Source: Azomonas tarimensis (GTDB lineage Bacteria > Pseudomonadota > Gammaproteobacteria > Pseudomonadales > Pseudomonadaceae). From it: a stretch of DNA of 64,000 bases. The translations under genes and the position numbers were made by a program. This document shows, in pieces, positions 34,543 to 42,986 of this stretch (within the stretch, counting starts at the first letter, position 1; every line of letters starts with the position of its first letter). The stretch covers positions 620,001 through 684,000 of the forward strand of contig NZ_JBHRXZ010000022.1 of NCBI RefSeq assembly GCF_042648805.1, written 5' to 3'. The notes below the pieces were generated by a model. That model ran no database searches. It was given only the letters and a program-made list of their open reading frames with translations, and was not told the origin of the DNA.

Positions 34543-35520
34543 TCACTCGCCCCACACCTCGCCCAGCACGCGCACCCAGTTCTCACCCATCACCTTGCGC
34601 ACGGTGCGTTCGGGCATGCCGCGCTTGAGCAGGGTCTCGGTGAGGTTGGGAAATTCGCCCACGGTGCGGATGCCCAGCGGATTGACGATCTTGCCGAAGC
34701 TGGTCAGGCGGCGGGCGTAGCCCTTGTCGTGGGTCAGCCACTCGAAGAAGTCCTTGCCGTGGCCCTGGGTGAAATCGGTGCCGATGCCGATGGCGTCTTC
34801 GCCAACGAGGTTCATCACGTACTCGATGGCCTCGGCATAGTCGTCCACCGTCGAGTCGATGCCCTTGGCGAGGAAGGGCGCGAACATGGTCACGCCGACG
34901 AAACCGCCATGATCGGCGATGAACTTCAGTTCCTCGTCGGACTTGTTGCGTGGATGCTCCTTGAGGCCGGACGGCAGGCAGTGCGAGTAGCAGACCGGCT
35001 TCTTCGACGCGAGGATGACTTCCTCGCTGGTCTTGCTGCCCACATGGGAAAGGTCGCACATGATGCCGACGCGGTTCATCTCCGCGACCACTTCATGGCC
35101 GAACCCGGAGAGCCCGCCGTCGCGCTCGTAGCAACCGGTGCCGACCAGGTTCTGGGTGTTGTAGCACAGCTGCACGATGCCCACGCCGAGCTGCTTGAAC
35201 ACCTCGACGTAGCCCAGCTGGTCCTCGAAGGCGTGGGCATTCTGGAAGCCGTAGAGGATGCCGGTCTTGCCCTGTTCCTTGGCCTTGCGGATGTCGGCGG
35301 TGCTGCGCACCGGGATCACCAGGTCGCTGTTCTCGGCGATCAGCCTGTTGCTGGCGACGATGTTGTTCACCGTGGCCTGGAAGCCTTCCCACACCGACAC
35401 GGTGCAGTTGGCCGCCGTCAGGCCGCCCTTGCGCATGTCCTCGAACAGTTCGCGGTTCCACTTGGCGATGATCAGGCCGTCGATGACGATGCTGTCGGCA
35501 TGAAGTTCGGCTGGGGTCAC
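34543..35520 (-). CDS. Membrane-dipeptidase (M19) family protein with altered metal site
   Basis: A 325-residue protein of the renal-dipeptidase family, first gene of the leftward dipeptidase-DUF5943-dgcAB run, as at the P. aeruginosa betaine locus. The N-terminal HADSIVIDGL aligns with the family opening but the zinc-binding His-x-Asp is Leu16-x-Ile18, and the usual bridging Glu aligns with Gln93 in YGFQNAHAFED. His159 (DLSHVG) and His180 (CYSHC) remain, as does EHPRN. A standard binuclear dipeptidase mechanism is thus doubtful. It may act on a different amide or ester in betaine metabolism. Confidence 0.88.
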   Translation of the reverse strand: MTPAELHADSIVIDGLIIAKWNRELFEDMRKGGLTAANCTVSVWEGFQATVNNIVASNRLIAENSDLVIPVRSTADIRKAKEQGKTGILYGFQNAHAFEDQLGYVEVFKQLGVGIVQLCYNTQNLVGTGCYERDGGLSGFGHEVVAEMNRVGIMCDLSHVGSKTSEEVILASKKPVCYSHCLPSGLKEHPRNKSDEELKFIADHGGFVGVTMFAPFLAKGIDSTVDDYAEAIEYVMNLVGEDAIGIGTDFTQGHGKDFFEWLTHDKGYARRLTSFGKIVNPLGIRTVGEFPNLTETLLKRGMPERTVRKVMGENWVRVLGEVWGE

Positions 35521-35574
35521 GGGGCTTCCCTCTCGAAGTTGACTGCCCGAACAGGGTGTCGGGCCTTGAGGGGG

Positions 35575-35637
35575 AGCTTATCCGTGGGGGGCGGGGCGAC
35601 CTGCTGCAAAAGCGACCGGGGGATTGCCGAAAGCGTC
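35575..35637 (-). promoter_or_regulatory. Candidate GbdR-dependent promoter of the dipeptidase-dgcAB operon
   Basis: Reading leftward: GACGCTTTCGGCA (from 35637), then GTCGCTTTTGCAG 21 bp further (from 35616), then, 24 bp after that 12-nt box, TAAGCT at 35580-35575 as a possible -10. Direct half-sites two helical turns apart, the nearer one overlapping -35, is the AraC-family activator layout. The same box-to-(-10) spacing is seen before gbcB and glyA. Confidence 0.5.
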
Positions 35638-35713
35638 AGCGGGGAGCGCGACAGGCCCCGCGCGCGATTGGCCGTGGCCCACCCCCACCGAAGCGGCTTG
35701 CAAGCTGTAGGTC

Positions 35714-36214
35714 GTAGGTCGGATTAGCGCAGCGTAATCCGACATTGACTCCGGGGCGCAACCGGCGCGGCGGCGCCCCGCACGTCAGGTTACGCCTCTG
35801 GCTAACCTGACCTACAGAGCTACGAGGCGATGGCGATGGCGGGGTCGTAGGTCGGATTAGCGCAGCGTAATCCGACATTTTCCAAGCCTCGGCCTCAGCG
35901 CACGAGGCATGCTGGGGGAGGGGACCCATTCGCGAGCAAGCTCGCTCCTACGAGGGCGGCGGCGACGGTGGAGGTTGGGTTGGCCGTAGGTCGGATTAGC
36001 GCAGCGTAATCCGACATTTTCCAAGCCCCGGCCTCAGCGCACGAGGCATGCTGGGGGAGGGCCCCATTCGCGAGCAAGCTCGCTCCTACAAGGCGATGGC
36101 GATGGCGGGGTCGTAGGTCGGATTAGCGCAGCGTAATCCGACATTGACTCCGGGGTGCAACCTGCGCGGCGGTGCCCCGCACGTCAGGTTACGCCTCTGG
36201 CTAACCTGACCTAC
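35714..36214. repeat. REP cluster with segmental duplication, A and C families
   Basis: Family A at 35714-35743, 35847-35876, 35986-36015 and 36113-36142; inverted family C (arms TCAGGTTA/TAACCTGA) at 35784-35815 and 36183-36214; inverted GTAGGAGCGAG-family elements at 35929-35951 and 36067-36089. About 139 bp running from the A element through the GTAGGAGCGAG element is repeated in tandem, and the A-to-C segment (35747-35820) recurs at 36146-36219. It fills most of the 732 bp between gbcA and the dipeptidase promoter region. Confidence 0.93.
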
Positions 36215-36252
36215 AGAGCGCCGCGCGAGGGCGTTGGCACGCCGGGGCTGGA

Positions 36253-37542
36253 TCAGCTGCCGCTGACCTGGCGCAGGGCCGGGGCTTCGCCGAGGTTGTG
36301 CAGCATGCGTTCGCTGTACCAGTCGAGGAAGTTGATCACGCCGAACTCGTAGGTCTTGGAGTACGGGCCGGGCTGGTAGGCCTTGGAGTTGATGCCGCGC
36401 TGGCTTTCTTCGGCGAGGATGCGGTCCTGGTCGTTGGTGGCGTCCCAGACCTTGCGCAGGTTGACCGGGTCGTAGTCGACGCCCTCGACGGCGTCCTTGT
36501 GCACCAGCCACTTGGTGGTAACCATCGTCTCCTGGGCGCTGATCGGCCACACGGTGAACACGATCAGGTGATCGCCCATGCAGTGGTTCCAGGAGTGCGG
36601 CAGGTGCAGGATGCGCATCGAGCCCAGGTCCGGGTCGGTGATCCGGCCCATCAGTTTCTTGCTGCCCTGGTTGCCGTCCATGGTCATCGACACGGTGCCC
36701 TTGAGCAGCGGCATGCGCACAATGCGGTTGCGCAGGCCGAAGCTGGCGTGGGCATAGGGAATGTCGTTCTGCTCCCAGCGGGTGGTGCACTCGGCGACCT
36801 GGTCCTTGAACGCCTGGGTGGCGCGCGGGTCGGTGACGTCATCCCACTCCAGCAGGGTGTTCAGCAGCTCGGGGTGGGACCCGGCGCAGTGGTAGCACTC
36901 GCGGTTGTTCTCGATCACCAGCTTCCAGTTGGCCTTTTCCATCAGGGTGGTCTGCACCGCCACCTTGGTGTTCTCCATGTCGTAGGGTTCCATGTAGTGC
37001 GACAGGGTCGCCAGGAACTCGTCGATGGCCGGTGGGTTGTCGGACAGGGAGATGAAGATGTAGCCGCCAGCGGTCTTCACGTTGACCGGCTTGAGGCTGT
37101 AGTCGGCCATGTTGAAGTCGTCGCCCATCTCGGTGCCGGCGAACAGCAGGCGGCCGTCGAGCTCGTAGGTCCACTGGTGGTAGGGGCAGACCAGCTTGGC
37201 CACCTTGCCCTTGTCGGATACGCACAGGCGCGAGCCACGATGGCGGCAGACGTTGTGGAAGGCATGCACCTTGCCCTCGGCGCCGCGCACCACGATCACC
37301 GGGTTGTCGCCGATCTGCACGGAGATGAAGTTGCCCTTGGCCGGGATCTCGCAGGTCATCCCGGCGATCAGCCACTCCTTCTCGAAGATGGTCTGCATGT
37401 CGATCTTGAACAGGCGCTCGTCGTTATAGAACGGCTGGGGCAGCGAAAAGCTCGAGTCGCGTTCGCGCAGCATCTCGGCGGTGGCCTTGCGGGCCGAATC
37501 CAGCGGGTCACCCAGGCTCAGCGTGGTGGTGCAGTCCATCAT
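36253..37542 (-). CDS. gbcA: Glycine betaine monooxygenase, Rieske oxygenase component
   Basis: A 429-residue Rieske non-haem iron oxygenase that demethylates glycine betaine to dimethylglycine and formaldehyde. The Rieske [2Fe-2S] motif is C-R-H ... C-P-Y-H (CRHRGSRLCV, then CPYHQWTYELDG; about 98-122). The mononuclear iron site lies in NNRECYHCAGSHPELL (around 211-226). Length and the CYHCAGSHPE signature fit GbcA. Divergent from its reductase gbcB across 339 bp. Expected to be activated by GbdR. Confidence 0.96.
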   Translation of the reverse strand: MMDCTTTLSLGDPLDSARKATAEMLRERDSSFSLPQPFYNDERLFKIDMQTIFEKEWLIAGMTCEIPAKGNFISVQIGDNPVIVVRGAEGKVHAFHNVCRHRGSRLCVSDKGKVAKLVCPYHQWTYELDGRLLFAGTEMGDDFNMADYSLKPVNVKTAGGYIFISLSDNPPAIDEFLATLSHYMEPYDMENTKVAVQTTLMEKANWKLVIENNRECYHCAGSHPELLNTLLEWDDVTDPRATQAFKDQVAECTTRWEQNDIPYAHASFGLRNRIVRMPLLKGTVSMTMDGNQGSKKLMGRITDPDLGSMRILHLPHSWNHCMGDHLIVFTVWPISAQETMVTTKWLVHKDAVEGVDYDPVNLRKVWDATNDQDRILAEESQRGINSKAYQPGPYSKTYEFGVINFLDWYSERMLHNLGEAPALRQVSGS

Positions 37543-37881
37543 TAACTCCTCATGGCGGCGGCGCGTGGCCGGCGCGAAAAATATGGTCGTCAGTGGCTAC
37601 GCAAGGGGCGGGACAGGTTCCGGGAAGCCGCCGCTCGGCGGCCGCTGGGGCGCTCGGGCGCCCGTCAAGATTTCCGTATCCAGCTGGCGGCGAGTGTGGG
37701 TATTCCAGCGGCGACAACCTTGTTCATGAACGACATGGTCGCGTCCGTTTCCGACGCCGCTGCGCCTGTGGCGACGGGCAGGTCGCGATAAGCACGCGGA
37801 TGTCGCGAACAGGAAAGTGAGGAGGACGTTGCTTGCCCACAATCGGCCGCACCAGAGGTCGATCTACGTCCGGAGTACGCC
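37543..37881. other. Divergent gbcA-gbcB control region
   Basis: 339 bp. The right end holds the gbcB promoter candidate (37782-37843). The left part near gbcA has a TAACTCCTCAT ribosome site for gbcA (reading leftward) and GC-rich short inverted repeats around 37625-37665 (GCCGCCGCTCGGCGGC). No gene or REP element is present, unlike most long gaps in this window. Confidence 0.6.
37782..37843 (+). promoter_or_regulatory. Candidate GbdR-dependent promoter of gbcB
   Basis: Direct half-sites GTCGCGATAAG (37782) and GTCGCGAACAGG (37802), exactly 20 bp apart; 24 bp after the second box comes CACAAT (37838-37843) as a -10, then the stretch CGGCCGCA. glyA has GTCGCAAACAGG, the same 24-bp spacing and the same CACAATCGGCCGCA. 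The inferred start lies about 32 nt before the gbcB ATG. Confidence 0.6.
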
Positions 37882-38988
37882 ATGACCAGTGCCAACGCCT
37901 TCCTCAATCCGGTGACCACCCAGACCTGGGCCAACGGTCGTCACCTCGTCCGCTGCGTCAAGGTGATTCAGGAAACCTGGGACGTGCGCACCTTCTGTTT
38001 CATGGCCGACCAGCCGCTGATGTTCTTCTTCAAGCCCGGGCAGTTCGTCACCCTGGAGCTGGAAATCAACAACGAGCCAGTGATGCGCTCCTACACCATC
38101 TCCAGTTCGCCCTCGGTGCCCTACAGCTTCTCCATCACCGTCAAGCGCGCGCCGGGCGGCAGGGTGTCCAACTGGCTGCACGACAACCTCAACGTCGGCG
38201 ACCAGTTGCCGGTACACGGCCCGGTGGGGTTGTTCAACGTCATCGACTTTCCGGCGGATAAGGTGCTGTTCCTCTCCGGCGGCGTCGGCATCACCCCAGT
38301 GATGTCCATGGCACGCTGGCTGTTCGACACCAACGCCAATGTGGACATGAGCTTCGTCCACAGCGCTCGCGCGCCCAAGGACCTGATCTACCACCGCGAG
38401 CTGGAGCATATGGCCGCGCGGGTCGACAACTTCAGCCTGCACCTGATCTGCGAAAGCTACGGCCACGGCGAAAGCTGGGCCGGGTACCGCGGCTACCTGG
38501 ACCAGCGCATGCTGGAGCTGATCGCGCCGGATTATCTGGAACGGGAGGTCTTCTGCTGCGGCCCGACGCCCTACATGGCGGCAGTGCGCCGGCTGCTCGA
38601 AGGCAAGGGTTACGACATGGCGCGCTACCACGAGGAGGCCTTCGGTCCAGTGCCCGCCGAGGTCTGCGCCGACGTCAAGGAACTGGCCGCCGAGGCCGCC
38701 GACGCCGAACCGGTGGCCGCCGCCGACCAATTGCAGGTGTCCTTCACCGACACCGGTAAAAGCATCCGCATCGCCCCCGGCGAAACCGTGCACAGCGCCG
38801 CCGTGCAGCTCGGCCTGCACATTCCCAAGGCCTGCGGGATGGGCATCTGCGGCACTTGCAAGGTGCTCAAGGTCTCCGGCGAGGTGGTCATGGAGCACAA
38901 CGGCGGGATCACCGAGGAAGACGAGGCCGAGGGTTACATCCTGGCCTGCTGCAGCGTGCCGCAGGGGGATGTGGCGGTCGAGTATTGA
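37882..38988 (+). CDS. gbcB: Glycine betaine monooxygenase, reductase component
   Basis: A 368-residue FAD/[2Fe-2S] reductase passing electrons from NAD(P)H to GbcA. The flavin motif RSYTISSSP is around residue 73, the nucleotide motif SGGVGITPVMSM around 133 and CGPTPYM around 230. A C-terminal plant-type ferredoxin domain carries CGMGICGTCKV and a distal Cys in LACCS (about 316-355). It starts MTSANAFLNPVTTQTWANGRH, with GGAG 8 nt before. Followed by a long REPIN array and then glyA. Confidence 0.96.
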   Translation: MTSANAFLNPVTTQTWANGRHLVRCVKVIQETWDVRTFCFMADQPLMFFFKPGQFVTLELEINNEPVMRSYTISSSPSVPYSFSITVKRAPGGRVSNWLHDNLNVGDQLPVHGPVGLFNVIDFPADKVLFLSGGVGITPVMSMARWLFDTNANVDMSFVHSARAPKDLIYHRELEHMAARVDNFSLHLICESYGHGESWAGYRGYLDQRMLELIAPDYLEREVFCCGPTPYMAAVRRLLEGKGYDMARYHEEAFGPVPAEVCADVKELAAEAADAEPVAAADQLQVSFTDTGKSIRIAPGETVHSAAVQLGLHIPKACGMGICGTCKVLKVSGEVVMEHNGGITEEDEAEGYILACCSVPQGDVAVEY

Positions 38989-39015
38989 AGGCAGAACCTT
39001 CCCCAGCGCGCTTTC

Positions 39016-39686
39016 GTAGGTCAGGTTAGCCGCAGGCGTAACCTGACATGCGGGGCCTGGGTCGAGCTCGGGGCGTGTCGGATTACGCTGCGCTAATCCG
39101 ACCTACGTCCAGATGGGTGCCGCCCGGTGCTTTCGTAGGTCAGGTTAGCCGCAGGCGTAACCTGACATGCGGGGCCTGGGTCGAGCCCGGGGCGTGTCGG
39201 ATTACGCTGGGCTAATCCGACCTACGGCAGATGGTGCTCCGGCGCTTTCGTAGGTCAGGTTAGCCGCAGGCGTAACCTGACAGGCGGGGCCTGGGTCGAG
39301 CTCGGGGCGTGTCGGATTACGCTGCGCTAATCCGACCTACGGCAGATGGTGCTCCGACGCTTTCGTAGGTCAGGTTAGCCGCAGGCGTAACCTGACAGGC
39401 GGGGCCTGGTCGAGCTCGGGGCGTGTCGGATTACGCTGCCGCTAATCCGACCTACGGCAGATGGTGCTCCGACGCTTTCGTAGGTCAGGTTAGCCGCAGG
39501 CGTAACCTGACATGCGGGGGCCTGGGTCGAGCTCGGGGCGTGTCGGATTACGCTGCGCTAATCCGACCTACGGCAGATGGTGCTCCCGGCGCTTTCGTAG
39601 GTCAGGTTAGCCGCAGGCGTAACCTGACATGCGGGGCCAGGTCGAGCTCGGAGCGCGTCGGATTACGCTGCGCTAATCCGACCTAC
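39016..39686. repeat. Six-unit tandem REPIN array upstream of glyA
   Basis: Six units, each a forward family C element (39016, 39135, 39250, 39365, 39480, 39597; 32 bp) and an inverted family A element (39077, 39196, 39311, 39425, 39542, 39657; 30 bp). The period is 115-119 bp and the spacers are near identical, so the array grew by unequal exchange. One inverted A has an extra C in its loop (39425) and one has a loop change (39196). The array lies between the gbcB stop and the glyA promoter and accounts for most of that 899-bp gap. Confidence 0.97.
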
Positions 39687-39761
39687 GCCGTGCAGCCTTT
39701 TGTGCCCGGTCTCCCTCCTTGTCTCCGCTTCTCTGCCCGCTGCCATTTCAAGCATCTGGAC

Positions 39762-39803
39762 GTCGCAAACAGGCAAATGACCCTGTCGAGCTATACGCAC
39801 AAT
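39762..39803 (+). promoter_or_regulatory. Candidate GbdR-dependent promoter of glyA
   Basis: GTCGCAAACAGG (39762-39773), 24 bp, then CACAAT (39798-39803) followed by CGGCCGCAACAG. It mirrors the gbcB promoter in both boxes and in exact spacing. The distal half-site is weaker (GCCATTTCAAG at 39742, 20 bp upstream). The predicted start is about 80 nt before the glyA ATG. Confidence 0.6.
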
Positions 39804-39887
39804 CGGCCGCAACAGGCACTGGCTGGGCGTGGCGTCCGCCGGTTCCCTCGAAACCCAAGGCGACCTCGGCGTCGCAGGAGAACCACC

Positions 39888-41141
39888 ATGTTCAGCAAGC
39901 AGGATCAGATCCAGGGTTACGACGACGAGCTGATGGCGGCAATCAATGCCGAGGAGCGTCGCCAGGAACATCACATCGAGCTGATCGCGTCGGAAAACTA
40001 CACCAGCCAGCGGGTGATGCAGGCCCAGGGCACCGGGCTGACCAACAAGTACGCCGAAGGCTATCCGGGCAAGCGCTACTATGGCGGCTGCGAGCACGTC
40101 GACAAGGTCGAGGCGCTGGCCATCGAGCGCGCCAAGCAGCTGTTCGGTGCCGACTACGCCAACGTCCAGCCGCACTCCGGCTCCTCCGCCAACAGCGCCG
40201 TCTACCTGGCATTGCTGCAGCCGGGCGACACCCTGCTGGGCATGAGCCTGGCCCACGGCGGTCACCTGACCCACGGCGCCAAGGTCAGCTCTTCCGGCAA
40301 GCTGTACAACGCCGTGCAGTACGGCATCGACAACGCCACCGGGCTGATCGACTACGACGAAGTCGAGCGCCTGGCGGTGGAGTGCCAGCCGAAGATGATC
40401 GTCGCCGGCTTCTCGGCCTATTCCAAGACGCTGGATTTCGCGCGCTTTCGCGCCATTGCCGACAAGGTCGGCGCGCTGCTGTTCGTCGACATGGCCCACG
40501 TCGCCGGGCTGGTCGCCGCCGGTTTGTATCCCAACCCGATCCCCTTCGCTGACGTGGTCACCACCACCACCCACAAGACCCTGCGCGGTCCGCGCGGCGG
40601 CCTGATCCTGGCCAAGGCCAACCCGGAGATCGAGAAGAAGCTCAACGCGGCGGTTTTCCCCGGTGCCCAGGGTGGCCCGCTGATGCACGTGATCGCGGCC
40701 AAGGCGGTGTGCTTCAAGGAAGCCCTGGAGCCGGCCTTCAAGGAATACCAGGCACAGGTGATCCGCAACGCCCAGGCCATGGCCGGGGTGTTCATCGAGC
40801 GCGGCTACGACGTGGTTTCCGGTGGCACCGACAACCACCTGTTCCTGGTCAGCCTGATCAAGCAGGGCATCACCGGCAAGGACGCCGATGCCGCCCTTGG
40901 CCGTACCGGCATCACGGTGAACAAGAACGCCGTGCCGAACGACCCGCAGTCGCCGTTCGTGACCTCCGGCCTGCGCATCGGCACTCCGGCGGCGACCACC
41001 CGCGGCTTCGGCGAGGCCCAGTGCAAGGAGCTGGCCGGCTGGATCTGCGACGTGCTCGATCACCTCGGCGATGCCGACGTGGAAGCCGAGGTGGCCAAGC
41101 GGGTCGCCGGGCTGTGTGCCGATTACCCGGTTTATCGCTGA
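39888..41141 (+). CDS. glyA: Serine hydroxymethyltransferase
   Basis: The 417-residue PLP enzyme makes serine from glycine and methylene-tetrahydrofolate. The PLP lysine is in VVTTTTHKTLRGPRGG (around 229); ASENYTSQRVMQAQGTGLTNKYAEGYPGKRYYGGCE near the N-terminus is the family signature. The frame stays open far upstream through the REP array, but those codons are repeat-derived; AGGAG just before MFSKQDQI sets the start. Placed directly before soxBDAG, it consumes both products of sarcosine oxidation. Activated by the promoter at 39762. Confidence 0.97.
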   Translation: MFSKQDQIQGYDDELMAAINAEERRQEHHIELIASENYTSQRVMQAQGTGLTNKYAEGYPGKRYYGGCEHVDKVEALAIERAKQLFGADYANVQPHSGSSANSAVYLALLQPGDTLLGMSLAHGGHLTHGAKVSSSGKLYNAVQYGIDNATGLIDYDEVERLAVECQPKMIVAGFSAYSKTLDFARFRAIADKVGALLFVDMAHVAGLVAAGLYPNPIPFADVVTTTTHKTLRGPRGGLILAKANPEIEKKLNAAVFPGAQGGPLMHVIAAKAVCFKEALEPAFKEYQAQVIRNAQAMAGVFIERGYDVVSGGTDNHLFLVSLIKQGITGKDADAALGRTGITVNKNAVPNDPQSPFVTSGLRIGTPAATTRGFGEAQCKELAGWICDVLDHLGDADVEAEVAKRVAGLCADYPVYR

Positions 41142-41181
41142 GCGGGTTTCGCCGGGCTGGAGCCCGGCCAGCAAGGTTTTC

Positions 41182-41241
41182 GTAGGAGCGAGCTTGCTCG
41201 CGAACAGGCCTGAAAGGCCTCGAAGGCGGGTTCGCTCCTAC
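41182..41241. repeat. REPIN of the GTAGGAGCGAG family between glyA and soxB
   Basis: Left end GTAGGAGCGAGCTTGCTCGC with self-complementary GCGAGC/GCTCGC core; right end GTTCGCTCCTAC. An inner hairpin AGGCCTGAAAGGCCT sits between. GTAG feet face outward as in the other REPINs, but the stem is unrelated to families A-C. Same family at 35929, 36067 and 58897. Confidence 0.9.
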
Positions 41242-41296
41242 AGGGTTTCGCGCCGTACCGCCGCGCGGTAGGACGCTCACGATTTCAGGAGCCATC

Positions 41297-42547
41297 ATGC
41301 AACGTTATTCCGGCTTCGGCCTGTTCAAGCACGCCTTGAGCCACCATGAAAACTGGCAGCGCATGTGGCGCAATCCGGTGCCCAAGCCGGTCTACGACGT
41401 GGTCATCGTCGGCGGCGGCGGTCACGGCCTGGCCACGGCCTACTACCTGGCCCGCGAATTCGGCGTGAAGAACGTCGCGGTGGTGGAAAAGGGCTGGCTG
41501 GGTGGCGGCAACACCGCGCGCAACACCACCATCGTCCGCTCCAACTACCTCTGGGACGAGTCGGCGGCGCTCTACGAGCACGGCATGAAACTGTGGGAGA
41601 GCCTGTCGCAGGACCTCAACTACAACGTCATGTACTCGGCGCGGGGGGTCTACAACCTCTGCCACACCCTGCAGGACATGCGCGACGCCGAGCGTCGGGT
41701 CAGTGCCAACTGGTTGAACGGCGTGGACGGCGAACTGCTCGACGCCGGGCAGGTGGCCGAAGAGATTCCCTACCTCGACTGCGGCAAGCACACCCGCTAC
41801 CCGGTGATGGGCGCGACCATTCAGCGCCGCGGCGGCGTCGCCCGCCATGACGCGGTGGCCTGGGGCTACGCCCGCGCCGCCGATGCCCAGGGCGTCGACC
41901 TGATCCAGAACACCGAGGTGATCGGCTTCCGCAAGCAGGGCGACACCGTGATCGGCGTGGAAACCACCCGCGGCTTCATCGGCGCGCGCCGGGTCGGCGT
42001 GGTCACCGCCGGCAATTCCGGGCACATGGCCAGGCTCGCCGGCTTCCGCCTGCCGCTGGAATCGCACCCGCTGCAGGCGCTGGTTTCCGAACCGATCAAA
42101 CCCATCATCGACAGCGTCATCATGTCCAACGCGGTGCACGGCTACATCAGCCAGTCGGACAAGGGCGACCTGGTCATCGGCGCCGGCATCGATGGCTACA
42201 ACGGCTACGGCCAGCGCGGCTCCTACGGCACCATCGAACACACCCTGCAGGCCATCGTCGAAATGTTCCCGGTGCTCTCGCGGGTGCGCATGAACCGCCA
42301 GTGGGGCGGCATCGTCGACACCACCCCGGACGCCTGTCCGATCATCGCCAAGACTCCGGTCAAGAACCTGTTCTTCAACTGCGGCTGGGGCACCGGCGGC
42401 TTCAAGGCGACCCCGGGTTCGGGCCACGTATTCGCCGCGAGCCTGGCCAAGGGCGAGATGCACCCGATCGCCAAGCCGTTCTCCATCGAACGCTTCCACA
42501 CAGGCGCATTGATCGACGAACACGGCGCCGCGGCGGTGGCGCACTGA
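41297..42547 (+). CDS. soxB: Sarcosine oxidase beta subunit
   Basis: A 416-residue FAD/FMN subunit of heterotetrameric sarcosine oxidase, which turns sarcosine, O2 and THF into glycine, H2O2 and 5,10-methylene-THF. The Rossmann motif VVIVGGGGHGLATAYYLA is around residue 36; the covalent FMN His expected near RSNYLWD-(H) lies in the family region around 170-175 (VARHDAVAWGYARAA). MQRYSGFGLFKHALSHHENWQ is the standard SoxB start. First gene of soxBDAG, after glyA. Confidence 0.96.
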   Translation: MQRYSGFGLFKHALSHHENWQRMWRNPVPKPVYDVVIVGGGGHGLATAYYLAREFGVKNVAVVEKGWLGGGNTARNTTIVRSNYLWDESAALYEHGMKLWESLSQDLNYNVMYSARGVYNLCHTLQDMRDAERRVSANWLNGVDGELLDAGQVAEEIPYLDCGKHTRYPVMGATIQRRGGVARHDAVAWGYARAADAQGVDLIQNTEVIGFRKQGDTVIGVETTRGFIGARRVGVVTAGNSGHMARLAGFRLPLESHPLQALVSEPIKPIIDSVIMSNAVHGYISQSDKGDLVIGAGIDGYNGYGQRGSYGTIEHTLQAIVEMFPVLSRVRMNRQWGGIVDTTPDACPIIAKTPVKNLFFNCGWGTGGFKATPGSGHVFAASLAKGEMHPIAKPFSIERFHTGALIDEHGAAAVAH

Positions 42548-42557
42548 CCCAGACCCT

Positions 42558-42631
42558 GGGGTGGATGACGGCGACGCCTTATCCACCCGGCCACCGCGAC
42601 GGGGGATGACAGCGGTCATTCACCCAGGCGA
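42558..42631. repeat. Degenerate GTAGGGTGGA-family element between soxB and soxD
   Basis: GGGGTGGATGACGGCGACGCCTTATCCACC at the left and GGTCATTCACCC at the right, inverted and mismatched. A decayed copy of the family at 28197 and 31525, occupying most of the soxB-soxD gap. Confidence 0.55.
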
Positions 42632-42659
42632 GTGCCGATACCCGTAGGAGACACCAACC

Positions 42660-42986
42660 ATGCTGCACATTTTCTGCCCCCACTGCGGGGAGCTGCGCTC
42701 CGAAGAAGAATTCCATGCCAAGGGCCAGGCGCACATCCCGCGCCCGCTGGACCCGGCCGCCTGCTCCGACGAGGAGTGGGGCAACTACCTGTTCTTCCGC
42801 GACAACCCGCGTGGGCTGCACCACGAGCTGTGGGTGCACGCCGCCGGCTGCCGCAAGTATTTCAATGCCACCCGCCACACGGTGACCTACGAGATCCTCG
42901 AGACCTACCGCATCGGCGAGCGCCCCAGCATCACAGAACTGCCGCAGCCCCGTCCCCAGGTCGTGGCGCAAGGAGAAACGGCATGA
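42660..42986 (+). CDS. soxD: Sarcosine oxidase delta subunit
   Basis: A 108-residue zinc-binding subunit of heterotetrameric sarcosine oxidase. The zinc ligands are visible in MLHIFCPHCGELR (Cys6, Cys9), with His and Cys in LHHELWVHAAGCRKYFNATRHT (about 53-70). It begins directly at the typical MLHIFCPHCG. Its stop overlaps the soxA ATG as ATGA. Structural and mostly non-catalytic; it bridges alpha and gamma subunits in characterised enzymes. Confidence 0.96.
   Translation: MLHIFCPHCGELRSEEEFHAKGQAHIPRPLDPAACSDEEWGNYLFFRDNPRGLHHELWVHAAGCRKYFNATRHTVTYEILETYRIGERPSITELPQPRPQVVAQGETA

Noticed and set aside
39423..39887. Long in-frame N-terminal extension of glyA
   Set aside because: The added residues derive from REP elements and the promoter region. 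SHMT homology and AGGAG both point to 39888.
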